Below, one piece after another: positions 43,421 to 54,210 of a stretch of 64,000 nt of DNA. The notes under the pieces are model-generated. The model had not been told where the DNA came from. It ran no database searches and saw only the letters and a list, made by a program, of their open reading frames with translations. Each line of letters opens with the position of its first letter. Position 1 is the stretch's first letter. The stretch spans positions 459,248,141 through 459,312,140 of the forward strand of contig JASDDO010000016.1 of assembly GCA_030015575.1 (NCBI GenBank). Reading direction: 5' to 3'. The stretch comes from Agapanthus africanus (lineage: Eukaryota > Streptophyta > Magnoliopsida > Asparagales > Amaryllidaceae). The translations under genes and the position numbers were made by a program.

Positions 43421-45055
43421 AACCGCAAAGTCTAGAAACTGAGGACTTTGCCGTGGCTCCAATTAGTAGTGCCGCGTCTGTATCTTGCTAGAATGAGGAG
43501 GAACGCCGTTGTGGGTCTCCAGGCTGTAGATGTGGCCGTCGAGATTTGGAACCAGGGACTTGACCATAGCTCCGCTTTGTTGCGAATTTGAGGTCGGTTA
43601 TTGACGTCATGTCGTTGTCGATCTTTAGGCTGTAGATCTTGCCATTGAGATCTGACTCTCCTTTTGATAGAGTTTGTCGGGACATGTGGTTCCCTTTTCG
43701 TTTATGCCTATGGATTGTATACAGGGGTCAGTATGGACTTACCTGCAGGGCAAAAGTTTCATTTTATATGTATTTTTTTTGTTTTCTTTCCGCGATGCTC
43801 CATCATTTCAGCTTTTTGTATCGCGAAAGTCGCGATTGCCCAATCATTTCGGTTATTTTTCATGGTGCCCAATCATTTCGGCTGTTTTTTTCCTTTTTTA
43901 CTCGCTGTTTTTTATTGCGAGTTTCCCAATCATTTTGGCTATTTTTGTATGCATATATTTTACTCGCTGATTTTTATTGCGAGTTGCCCAAACATTTCGG
44001 CTATTTCATATACATTTTTTTAGTATGGAACTCAAGGTCTGATACCAATCTTGCATCGGTATCGCTGCGAATGGAATGTTGCCAGGAGCGAATCATCATT
44101 TTCCATGAAAGGACTTGGAATTTGATACCGATTTAGGCATCAGTATCGTTACAACTGGGATATTGTCAGGAGCGAATCATCATTTGCCTTTGTCGGTTCG
44201 AACAAAGGTGGCTTAGCAAACAGTATTAAGATCCTGTCGACTAAGGCTTTTGACTTCATGAGCCGTAAGGGTCTCATAAAGGTGTTTCTCCCTAGGAGTC
44301 GTGAGGATCTCGTAGGTGTGTTTTTCCTTAAGAATCGTAAGGATTCTTAAGTGTATGTTCTCTTGTAAGTCGTAAGGATCTTGCAAGTGTGTTTTCTCCT
44401 TGTATATCGAGAGGACCTACAAGTGTTTGTTCATCAAAAGAGGGCATTCCTCGTCGTCGGTGGGACTCGGCAAGGAAATGATTATTTGTGCCCGTGGATT
44501 GTATACAGGGGTCAGTATTGAACCGCTTGTAGGGCAATGAGAAAGGTGATGGCTTAAGAACAGGTTCAGATCCCTGTAGCTTAAGGCTTTTGAATCTTAT
44601 GAGCCGTGAGGGTCTCATAAGAGGGTTCTCCTTACGAGTCGTGAGGATCTCGTAAGTGTAATTTCTCCTTAGGAATTATGGGGATCCCTAAATATGTCGC
44701 CCCTTTATGAGTCGTAAGGATCTCACACAGGTGTTTTCTCCTTACAAGGTCGAGATGACCTTGCAAGTGTCTTTTAACTAGATTGCGCCCTTTCGGGTTT
44801 TCACAAACTCGCTGGTAGCCCTGCCGTTTTTACTCACGGAGCCCTTTCGGGTTTTCATCCCTGCCCATTTTGCTTGTGGACGTACCGGTTTTTTTTTACG
44901 AGTCTGCGCCCTTTCGGGTTTTTACAAACATCGCCGGTAGCCTTGCTGTTTTTACTCACGGAGCCCTTTCGGGTTTTCATCCGTACCCATCTTGCTTGTG
45001 GACGTACTGTTTTTTTACACCATGTCAGCCTGGGGATGCCGGGGTTTGCAGTAGT
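43421..45055 (-). other. Tat-C 3' non-coding region next to pol
   Basis: Contains modules caatcatttcggctatttt (43845-44005) and a two-unit repeat around gagccctttcgggttttcat (about 44790-45010). The minus-strand gtccacaagcaaaatgggca here (about 44865-44885) is the paralogue of the Tat-C target site in Tat-B. Open frames of 96-165 codons are not conserved proteins. Confidence 0.65.
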
Positions 45056-46665
45056 TTACGGACATTTCGTCCAGGCGTAGTATTTTTTCAAGAACCGACC
45101 ATTTATTGGCCTGAAGGGTCTTTCGCCATGCATATTCATGATCAAGTAAGCCCCACCTAGGTAGACCTTGTCTATGATGTACGGGACTTCATAGTTCGGC
45201 TCGAACTTCCCTCGTTGGGCACGATTGGGAATCATAGGTCTCTTGACCACTAGCACGAGTTCATCTTGGCGGAATGTTCTCGGCCTAGTCAATCTCTCGT
45301 ATGAGCGTGTCATCTTCGCTTTGTAGGCCTCCAAGTTTTGTTGCGCCATGAGCCGAGTTTCATCGAGAGCGTCGAGCTCCTCGAGCCGAAGATGAGCATT
45401 CTCTTCATCTGTTAGCTCGTAATGAACTGCCACTCGTAGAGCGGGTAATTCTATCTCCAAGAGGAGTACTGCTTCAGTGCTGAATACCAATGCATACGGC
45501 GTTGTGTTTGTGGCCATTTTGAACGTGGTCCGATAAGCCCAGAGAGCTTCATGAAGTCTTTCGTGCCAGTCTTTCTTATTTTGGACACCGTCTTCTTAAT
45601 GATCTTCGTCAAGGTTTTGTTGAAAGCCTCAGCTAGACCGTTAGCTCGGGGATTATAGACCGACGAGTATCTCCAGTCTATAATATGTTGTTGTGCGAAG
45701 CGGCTGATTCTGTGACTTCTGTAGGCCGGCCCGTTATTGGAGATAATCCGTCGTGGAGTGCCAAATCGATAGATGACCTGTGTCTTGACGAAATGAAGGA
45801 TGTTCTCCGTCTTAAATTCCCTTAGCGGCACTGCTTTTGCCCATTTAGAGAAGTAATCGGTTGTTTCCAATATGAACCGATGTCCTCTGGATGACGCTGA
45901 TTCGATAGGTCCAATTACGTCGGTTCCCCACATTTCGAACGGCCAGCTAGCCACCGTTGGGTGTAACGGGTTTGGATGCTGGTGGATGAAGTCTCCATGA
46001 ATTTGGCACGAGTGGCACTGCTTTGCATATTCGAGGCAGTCCTGGATCATCGTGGGCCAATAATAGCCCATCATTTTGATCTTCAGTTTCATCCTTGGCC
46101 CGGCTTGATGAGAATCGCAGAGTCCATCATGAGTTTCTTGGACGACTCTCCTTGCTTCTTCCGGTCCCAGGCATCTTAACCACAGGGAGTCAAACGATCT
46201 CTTATACAGAGTATCACTGACGAAGGCGAAAAACAGAGCTCGTTTCATGAGCTGATGTCTTGAGGACGCATCTTCAGGTTTTTGACGGGATTTGAAGTAG
46301 TCTATAAAGATTTCTCTCCAATCCTTGGCCTTTTCCCGATCCTCTATTTGTAGGGCTGTTTGTTCGGTTGCTTCCTTTTCTTCAAACAACTCCGGAGATA
46401 TTTCTGCCGGTGCAAGAACCCGATGGCTTTGTATAACGATCCTCACGTCATCGAGGTTTTCGTCAGCCAATTCTTTAGCGAGTTTGGCTAACGCATCCGC
46501 TTTGCTATTTTCCGTACATGGTATGCTTTCCAGAACGTAGGAAGGAATTTGAGTCAGCAATTGTTGTACTCTCTCGCCGTACTTTACCAACTCGGGCTTG
46601 CACGTTTGATAGTCGCCATTTACTTGACTAACGACCAGCTGGGAGTCTCCGTATATGAGGAGGTT
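45056..46665 (-). pseudogene. Tat-C integrase
   Basis: The HHCC region (ETHDGLCDSH...KQCHSCQIHG) lies at about 46140-46000. The catalytic core has WGTDVIGPIE (first Asp), IISNNGPAYRS and NGLAEAFNKT (Glu), with the last two correctly 35 residues apart. The second catalytic Asp is replaced by Asn (codon 45736-45738), a G>A change that would inactivate strand transfer. A frameshift near 45540 moves the C-terminal part (ALVFSTEAVLLLEIELP, then VVKRPMIPNRAQRGKFEPNY) to another frame, ending at 45056. It follows aRNH directly, as in Tat elements. Confidence 0.88.
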
Positions 46666-47205
46666 TTATATTCCTATATCGACAGCGATCTCAAGACCTG
46701 CTATCAAAGCTTCATATTCGGCTTCATTGTTTTTCCTTGGCTCTGTTAAGGAAAAAGCAAAGCGCATTATCCCACCTTGTGGAGTCATGAAGATAAGGCC
46801 TACCTCAGATTTGATTATAGGGGAGCTGTGCTTTCGCTTATTTATGGAAGATGCCCCATCAAAATAGAGTTCCCATCGGGTATCACTCCCTCCTATCTCC
46901 CTGTCAATCGTGTCAAACGCGTGCTCGTCTGGCAATTCGCAATTTAGGGGTGAGTCGGCAGGTATCGGATGCTCAGCGAGGAAGTCAGCGATGGCCTGGC
47001 CTTTCACCGCTTTGAGAGGTCGATAGACTATTGAAAACTCCATCAAGAGGAGGGCCCATTTAGCGAGTCGTCTTGTTAATATGGCTCTTGACATCAAATA
47101 TTTGAGAGGGTCCACTTTTGATATGAGGTGGACCTCATGCGCCAATGTATAGTGCCGAAGCTTCGTTATCGCGAAGATTAGCGCTAGGTAGTGTTTTTAG
47201 ATGGG
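46450..47205 (-). pseudogene. Tat-C RNase H region with aRNH
   Basis: The Ty3 gRNH ends here (FSIVYRPLKAVKGQAIADFL). Then comes the archaeal-type RNase H with WELYFDGASS, VGLIFMTPQGGIMRFAFSLT, NNEAEYEALIAGLEIA and, after a TAA at 46666, LLIYGDSQLVVSQVNG. A frameshift lies at about 47205 in a C run (top-strand G run), separating it from RT. The catalytic residues visible (D, E, D) are kept. Confidence 0.85.
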
Positions 47206-48626
47206 GGGTAGTTATTTTCTGCCCCCAGGAGAACTCGACTCAAATAGTAGAGGGCTCTCTCTTTCCCTTGGTCATTTTCCTGTGCCCATAGTGCGCCTAA
47301 GGAACCTTCAAGGGCGGTTGTGTATAGGATGAGAGGTTTTCCCTTGACTGGAGCGGTCAGCACCGGAGGATTCTGCAGGTATTGCTTGATTTCGTCTAGT
47401 GCGCTCTGGCATTTACGATCCCAGACGAAAGGGGTCCCCTTCTTCATTGGATGACTGTAGGGGCGGTATTTGCCGGAGAGGTTGGCTATGAACCATCGGA
47501 TATATGCGAGCTTTCCTTGGAGAGACCGCAGTTGCTTGAGAGTTCTTGGCGGAGGCATTTCCATGATCGCCTTGATCTTCGACGGGTCTATCTTAATGCC
47601 CCGGAGTTGTACGATGAATCCTAGGAACTTGCTTGAGGAAACTCCGAACGCGCATTTCAGAGGGTTCATCTTTAGGTTGTATTTCCGAAGGCGCTAAAAC
47701 ACGATCTTCAGATGCTCCCAATGCTCTTCGTACGACTTGCTTTTCACCACGAGGTCATCGATAAAGCATTCGACGATTTCATGTATGAGGTCATCGAAAA
47801 TCTTTGTCATGGCCCTCTGATAGGTAGCGCCGGCATTCTTTAAGCCGAAAGGCATCACTTTGTAGCAGAATATTCCCAGGGGAGTCCGGAAAGCGGTATG
47901 CTTCTAGTCTTCATGATGCATCTTTATTTGATTGTATCCTGATGAGCCGTCCATGAAGGAGAAGACTTCATGAGTGGACGTGTTATCTATCATCAGCTCG
48001 GTAACCTGTACGGGAAAGTCATCCTTTAGACGTGCTTTGTTGAGGTCCCGAAAGTCCACGCAGATGCGCACCGTCCTGTTTTTCATCATCATTGGGATGA
48101 TGTTGGTGATCCAGTCGGGGTATTGAACTTCTTGGATGAAGCCAGAGTCGATTAGCTTCTTGACTTCGGCGTTGATACTCATTTCAAGTTCGAGCCGTAT
48201 TCTTCTTGATACTTGTTTGACTGGCTTGACGTCCAGGGATATCGCCAATTTATGCATAGCTATTTTCGGATCTAGCCCCGGCATCTCAGAGTAGTTCCAT
48301 GCGAAGCAGTCTTTATACTGCATGAGCACGTCTTTTAGCGTAGCTATCTGTTCTTCGGACATCAGCTCACTGATGAACGTAGGCCTCGGGTCGTTTGCCG
48401 TCCCCAAGTCGATTTTCCTTAGGTTGTTTGCAGTAGTATATATTCCATCTTCCAGCTCTTTTGGCGCCGGTGGAAGTTCTGAGATCAACTCATCTTCATC
48501 CTCATTTTCGAAGCACCAGGAGAGGTCATCCATATCCCCGCGTACTCCTTCTTCTGATAGCGTTATTGTGTGGCAGGTGCGAGATCGTTTCCAGGACCGA
48601 TGTTGATCTGGTTTTACCTTCGCCAT
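47206..48626 (-). pseudogene. pol: Tat-C reverse transcriptase
   Basis: Blocks in order on the minus strand: VRICVDFRDLNKARLKDDFP, FSFMDGSSGYNQIKM, YKVMPFGLKNAGATYQ, the catalytic FIDD (47754-47765; usual form YVDD/FVDD/FIDD), and SSKFLGFIVQLRGIKIDPSK. gRNH begins with LILYTTALEGSLGALWA. Stops at 47904 (TAG) and about 47695 (TAG) replace conserved Gln positions. The N-terminal extension has acidic EDEDELISELPPAPKELEDG. Confidence 0.88.
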
Positions 48627-48839
48627 TTACGTTGCCTTTGGCATATGCTTTTGCGGTGGGGATACCCTCCAACTGTTGGATAGAGCAAACTTGCTGAGCT
48701 GATATCGGTCTTCGACCCAGTTTTTGAAAGTGAAGCAGTCTTCAAGAGGATAACCCAATGCTCGGTGATAGGAACAATAATCCGGCTGACAGACCTCGTT
48801 TGCTTGTTCGGCGTGCTTGGAACAATAGCAGGTCCTCAT
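48627..48839 (-). pseudogene. Extra zinc-knuckle module between protease and RT of Tat-C
   Basis: CSYHRALGYPLEDC (48735-48776) followed by FTFKNWVEDRYQLSKFAL and WRVSPPQ. This is nearly the same cassette as in gag at 51617-51658. The third zinc ligand is Tyr instead of His, which fits a C>T change. A nucleic-acid-binding knuckle at this place in pol is not standard and looks like an internal duplication. Confidence 0.7.
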
Positions 48840-50548
48840 TCTGGTTCATCGTCGGCGTCTTTTAAAAGAGCATCTCCTTCTTCATCGAAGTCATGTATAA
48901 CGTAGCAGTTATGGAATCGCTCCCGTTTCTTGGATTGGACATATCCGAGCCCGATCGTTTCCATTTTCCCGTTGGGCAATTTTCGCTGAATTTCGGGGAT
49001 GTTCCAGATCCTGTTGTAGAACTGAGCTTGTTAAGTAGTCTGTTTGAAGGGTGCGCCTTAGCGCCTCAACAGCCTTTTTAATCCTTTTGTGTAGTATCTG
49101 GGCAGATGGATGGGCTGGAGCCTGTCAAGTGCTAAATCGGCACCATACGAGATTTCTTTCTCTACTTTGGTTTCCGCAGACCGATAAAAGAGGATCGCCT
49201 TTTCATGTTTTCGCCTAGGAGGGACGTAGAACGTCTGCAGCTCTTGCACGCTATATGTCTCAAGCGCGTCGAGCTCTTTGTAATGCTTTTGCGAAACCAT
49301 GGCGATTTGCAAACTCTGATCATCTCCAGCGAAGGCCTGTACTGATGGACGGACCGAGAATACCGCGTTGATCTCGTCTTCAGAGTCACTGCCAAAGACC
49401 AGAATAGGGGTAAACGGTCTCGATTTGTTGCATTGGGGCAGTTCTGAATAGACTATCTCTTCCTCCTCCTCAGTATCTCTCCCAAAGACCGGAATAGTGG
49501 TGATAGCTTTCTGCTTATTCTCCAGCATATGGCATCTTTCCGTATCTTCAAAGTCTGGTAAGAAATACTTTGCATCTTCGTACTTTTGGACTTCATTCAT
49601 GGAAAATAGGTTCAGCTCTCCTGTCACGGTATACTTGAGACCATCTTTGAAGTACTTCATATACTGATGTTATGTAGAAGGGATGATGTTGTACTCGTGT
49701 AACCAAGGCATGCCGAGCAAAGCGTTGTAGCAGGTCTTGGCGTCAATGACATGAAATTTGATGTCAGTGATGAGTAGCCCAAAACGTAGCGTCAGTATTA
49801 CAGACCCGAGCGCCCGTGATGACTGGGAGTCGAACCCGGAGATAGTGATTTTATCCCGAGCGAGGCGCGAGACGCTCATGCAGATTTCTTTTAGCACCCT
49901 CACATTTAGGAGATTGACAGAGGACCCGTTGTCAACTAGGATCTTCCCTATCTTGATGTTATGGCAGTATCCGGTGACATACAAGAAATGGTTGTGCTCG
50001 CATGTTCCGAGGAGGAGATCTTCATCGCCGAAAGTGACATCAGCCGTGTGAACTTCTTCGAGCTCGTCCTTCATCTTTTCTTCGGCGAGGAAAGCTTGAA
50101 ACTGTTCGGGTTCTTGTAGTGCCCTGATCAGGAAATCTTGCGCTTCTTTAGACAATAGAAAGGCATCGAGAATGCTTAGCTGCGAGGGTATCTTCCTCAG
50201 GTGTGCCAGATCGTTGTAATCCACTTTGTTTTTCTTTGGCGGGTCCTTGGCCGCCAGCTCTTCGACGACTCGATCATCGAGGGCGATACCCTCAGGGACT
50301 TTTTCTTTCCCCTTATCTTTTTTGTTCGATCCCTTGTTTGTGGGTCCAAGATTCTTTTCGGGTAACGTGCGATTACGCAGCTGAATGTTTTCGCAGGTCT
50401 TTATCTCTTTTGTTTCGGAGATAGATTCCTTGAAGAGAGGGCCGAGGGCTATTTCTTCATCAGAATCGCTCCCGAAGGTAAGAACTTGCGATCCCCCAGA
50501 ACCAACCATGTGACAGTCGATGACAGTTCTTTTTCGCTCATCTGTCAT
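48840..50548 (-). pseudogene. pro: Tat-C aspartic protease region
   Basis: In frame with gag. The active site is KILVDNGSSVNLL (residue ~206 of the segment, near 49930), with DNG where DTG/DSG is usual. YNALLGMPWLHEYNIIPS is the flap-distal ALLG-PW-H block typical of Tat/Ogre proteases. Long acidic linkers surround it, including a repeated PVFGRDTE/ILVFGSDSEDE/LTFGSDSDEE motif. The stop at 49670 splits the segment and another lies at 49058. A frameshift near 48840 separates it from the knuckle module. Confidence 0.8.
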
Positions 50549-50554
50549 GCTTCT

Positions 50555-51916
50555 CTACTCTCGACGAGTTTTGCGCTTCATCCGCTTGAACTGTTGTCGG
50601 TGGGCAATGTATACCTGCCACCAATTTTTTAAGGCCATGCATTCCTCGGTAGGGTGTGTGATCCTTCGATGGTATAAGCAGTAGTTTGGATGTGTATCTA
50701 GTTCATCGTGGAACGTATTTTCTGAAGTGTCTTCTTTGAAGGGTGGCAACTTTATTCCCATCGACAGGGCTTTAGCGAACTGCTTCCTTGTCTTAAACCT
50801 GCTTTTGCTGACGGCAGAAGTGCTTCTATCCGGTTGGGGTACTCTATGGCTTCTCAATACCGGATCTTCTTCAACGCGACGTCGACGCTTGGCTCTTTCA
50901 TATATGGCCGTTTCACGCTCCCAGTCCGATTTGCTTTTCTGAAGAGCTTCGCTCAGCAGTCTGTCAATCAATTCGTCCAATGGCTCCAGGGATTTTGATT
51001 CCGGTTCTGGATCTGCCCCCAGTTTCTCTGCATCAGGAGCTTCTTTGTCATTTATTGATGAGTGAAAGATCATGTGGCAGTTTGCCATATAATCCTCGGG
51101 CTCTTTTGAAGAATTGTCTCCTTCATCGGCGTTATCGGCTTCATTCTCAAGAGCATGCTTAAAAAATTCATCCAACGTGATTGGAGTCCGTGCCTTCTGG
51201 TTATATTCTTTCAGTGCATCGATGTATTTCTGCAGACCTGTACTGCTGTCTTCGGGTTGGACGGGCTTCTTGGCCTTCTTGTTTTTCTTTAAAGACTTTG
51301 GAGGCTTGGCTTGAATGTTTTGTCCACCTTCACCAACTTTCAGCGTTGGGCGCGGCTTCAGCATCCCCTCAATAACCTCAGGCTCCAGCGGGCTCTTCCA
51401 CCTAATTGCCGGACATGCTTGGAGATCTTTCAGCATTCTTTTAGTTTTTGTTGAAAGAACAACTCCCCATGGAGCTTCCTCTACAAATGAGCATGATGCC
51501 CCCGGCGTGTCCATCTTTTTCGGAGCGTGTGGTTGTGGCGGGTTTACCCTCCAGTTTTCAGACAATGCGAATTTGCCTTGCTGGTACTGGTCCTCAATCC
51601 AGTTTTTGAAGACAAAGCAATCTTCGATTGGATGGCCCACTATTCGATGGTAGAGGCAATAGTTGGGACTGTTGACGTCACCGGGCTGCAGTGGGCGTTT
51701 CGGATCCGGTAGGGTGATGAGCCTGCTGCGCACCGCCAACTCAAACAGTCTTCTCGTTTTATCCCGAGGAAACGAATAAGGGCGTTTTAGCCTCTCGTTG
51801 AAGAGTCGCTGTCTATCACTTTGGCAATCAGCTGGTTTTGGATCACTGGGCTGCTGTTGAGAATTGGCGATGAAGGTCGCTTTCCCTTTCCCCTTTTCAT
51901 TTTGAGGCTCCTTTTT
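50555..51916 (-). pseudogene. gag: Tat-C gag C-terminus with two CHHC knuckles
   Basis: Continues the gag frame after a TAA at 51917. It contains ERLKRPYSFPRD, then knuckle 1 CLYHRIVGHPIEDC (51617-51658) with FKNWIEDQYQQGKFALS behind it. A long Lys/Pro/Glu-rich linker follows, then knuckle 2 CLYHRRITHPTEEC (50639-50680). Both are C-x2-H-x4-H-x4-C, a His-for-Cys variant of the retroviral CCHC knuckle seen in this lineage. A TAG at 50555 precedes the protease segment. Confidence 0.8.
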
Positions 51917-53185
51917 TTAAGAAGACGGTCTATGGCCCATCTGATCTATTTGGGCCAGCTTGTCAATCAAAGCCTGGAAGCTAGTCGGCTTGAAAAACAT
52001 CATGAACTGGGATATGATCGCCTGCGGATCGAGGGTACCTACGAACATGCCTACTGCAGGAGTTTCTTCGATGCGTTGTTCGCATTTCGACCATAGGTTC
52101 TGCCACTGTATCGCATACTGAACCCATGTTTCTCCTGGCTTCACTCTGGCATTGATCAACACCGTGATTGGGGTGCGTTTGCTAGCGCTTGCGAAACGCT
52201 GGGTGAATAACAGCTCCATCTTTATGAATGTTTTGACAGAGTCGTTGGGAAGCTCTGAAAACCATTCGAACGCCGTCTCCGCCAAGCTGCCGACGAATTG
52301 GCGAAGTAGCAATTTGTCATCACCTCCGGTATTGCCGCATAAAGCCCTGAACTGGGCGACATGCTGATGAAGATTGCCGGTCCCCTTATATACTTGAAAT
52401 TTGGGGATCATGTATTCTGGAGGGTACTTTATTTGATCGTACCAACCCGGATAGGGTCGTCCAGTTCTGACGACTTGGCCGGTTGTTTCATTTGCCTGAT
52501 GAGCTCGTATCTGTTGAGCTATATAGTCGTCAAGGGCGGCTTTGGAGATGGTCTCCTCTTTGGCTGCTGACAAAGCTGGAAGAGGGTTTGATGTCTCCCC
52601 TCTGTCGTCTTCAAGGATAATCGGAGGGTCTTCAGCTGGAGGATCCGGCTGTATCATCATCTCGACCATATCTTGAAACAGAAGCGCTATTTTCTTTATG
52701 TTAGCCTCTTGTTCCGCGGCCTCTTTGTCTTTCTTCTCGAGGATTCTGCGGAAGAACTCGGCATCGGTTTCTTGTTCCTGACGCTGCTCCGACGACGTCT
52801 CCGGGCTTTCTTTTCGTCCAGTGAGCTCGGCCATCTTTGTTAGCATCTCCTGGATCTTTTGCTGTTGCTGCTCCTGAGCCTTTGTTATTGATCGGGTGAG
52901 TGGTCTATGGCCCATGGAGATACGGCTATCCTCCTTTCCGGAATCCATGTAAATGGTGTGCACCACCTTGCCCCCAGACTTGGGGCATTTGGATTCAGTG
53001 CCTTTGAGCTTTGTCATGGACATGGGGACTTTCTTTGGCCTTCTTTTTTTGTGGGCGGTCGAAGTTGAGGGGGACGTTGTAACGGGCACCCAAGTAGATG
53101 GCACCTTCTGTGGTACGACAAGGTGGTCCTTATCTTGCCGAACCTTCATTTTCTTTGGTTGGCGGGGGTAGTCTTGGTTAATCAC
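51917..53185 (-). pseudogene. gag: Tat-C gag capsid core
   Basis: An open stretch of 422 codons. The Ty3 retrotransposon gag domain lies at about residues 255-400, with IPKFQVYKGTGNLHQHVAQF, ALCGNTGGDDKLLLRQFVGS, WFSELPNDSVKTFIKMELLF and KPGETWVQYAIQWQNLW. Upstream is a Gln/Glu-rich coiled-coil-like part (AQEQQQQKIQEMLTKMAELT). The stop at 51917 (TAA) interrupts the frame to the nucleocapsid part. It would form the particle shell around the element RNA. Confidence 0.88.
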
Positions 53186-54078
53186 AGAGTCTTGGACCCT
53201 TCGCTAGACCCTGTTAATTTTGGAGGACAGCCGCTGAGGGGGCTGCTCTAGCTTTGCCTTTGTAGCGTTCTCCACAGATGGAGGAGATCTTTTCAACACA
53301 GCAGTTGGAGAGTTTTTGCGCACCGTCCTAAGTGGTTCAAAGCTGTTCCCAGTTGGAACAGATGCATCAATTTCCACTATTGGAGCTGGTGGAGTCAGTC
53401 CAGAAAGGGAACTGCCTCCAGCTTTCCTCACTCGGCGCCAGTGGCGACGTCGAGCATATGAGCGGCCGGGACCACTTCTGCTGTTGGGGTAGCTGCATCG
53501 TGCCTCATGCTTTGATGAGAAACTGTTGTTGGTGTCAACCTATCAAAGACCGACATCCGTTGAGAGGGAATGGCCAACCTGTCGAAGGCAGACTTTCGAA
53601 CAGGGGTAACAGCCTTGGTGATTTCGCCTGAAGCGGGAGTTAGAACGGCCAATCTTATGAAGACCGACCCCTTACTAGGAGAAGTCTCTCTGATGACTTC
53701 ATTTACTGGAGCAGGGATGGCTATCCATTTCGGGATAACTCCTTTAGGTATTGTAGGCTTTTTCACTGGCCCACCTGAGCTTTGGCCCATTCTGTTAAAG
53801 ACTGAGGCGTTGGATTTGGGTGACCCGTTGAGAGGGGCCGCGGTAGTTGTAAGCCGATCAAAGACCGACTTCTTTGGAGCTTCTTGCGACAGCAGTGGAG
53901 CGTTGAAGCTCATTGATGGGAGCATGGTCCCAAAAAACAGCCCAGTAGTGGCTTGCATCACCTGTTCCACTGGCATTGTAAAAAGGGAGGCCGTTTGAGG
54001 CCCATAGGTTACTCTTCCAGCAAGGACGGAGTGGGAATTGTTGTTGCAATTGGTGCAGTTGGAAGCCATCGATGTCAT
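53186..54078 (-). pseudogene. Tat-C gag N-terminal leader with SVFDRL repeats
   Basis: Starts MTSMASNCTNCNNNSHSVLA 109 bp after the PBS. It contains five copies of a hexapeptide: SVFDRL, SVFNRM, SVFIRL, SAFDRL and SVFDRL at residues 71, 92, 138, 163 and 176, in Pro/Thr/Ser-rich spacers. Related KRSVFDRL motifs occur singly in many plant Ty3 gags. A frameshift near 53430 and a TAG at 53204 separate it from the capsid core. It may be the N-terminus of gag or a separate leader ORF like Ogre ORF1. Confidence 0.65.
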
Positions 54079-54186
54079 CTTCTATTTTGCACGAAGCAAG
54101 ACACCAAATCTTAGTACCTCAAATCTAGGGGCAACCATATTAAACCGCGAACACAACACACGAAGTGTGGAGTGGAAAGAGGAAAA

Positions 54187-54205
54187 GGTCCCACCGGACG
54201 TGCCA
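54187..54205 (-). other. Tat-C primer-binding site
   Basis: Minus strand tggcacgtccggtgggacc, five bases after the 5' LTR end (…gaaca|gattc). tggcac-gcccggtgggac forms are known for Tat/Ogre elements. The second copy is at 34340-34358. Confidence 0.7.
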
Positions 54206-54210
54206 GAATC

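Noticed and set aside
43639..44136. 165-codon and overlapping 119- and 98-codon frames on the + strand
   Set aside because: They run through the repeated caatcatttcggctattttt modules of the Tat-C 3' region. Phe-rich pseudo-membrane segments come from T-rich repeats.
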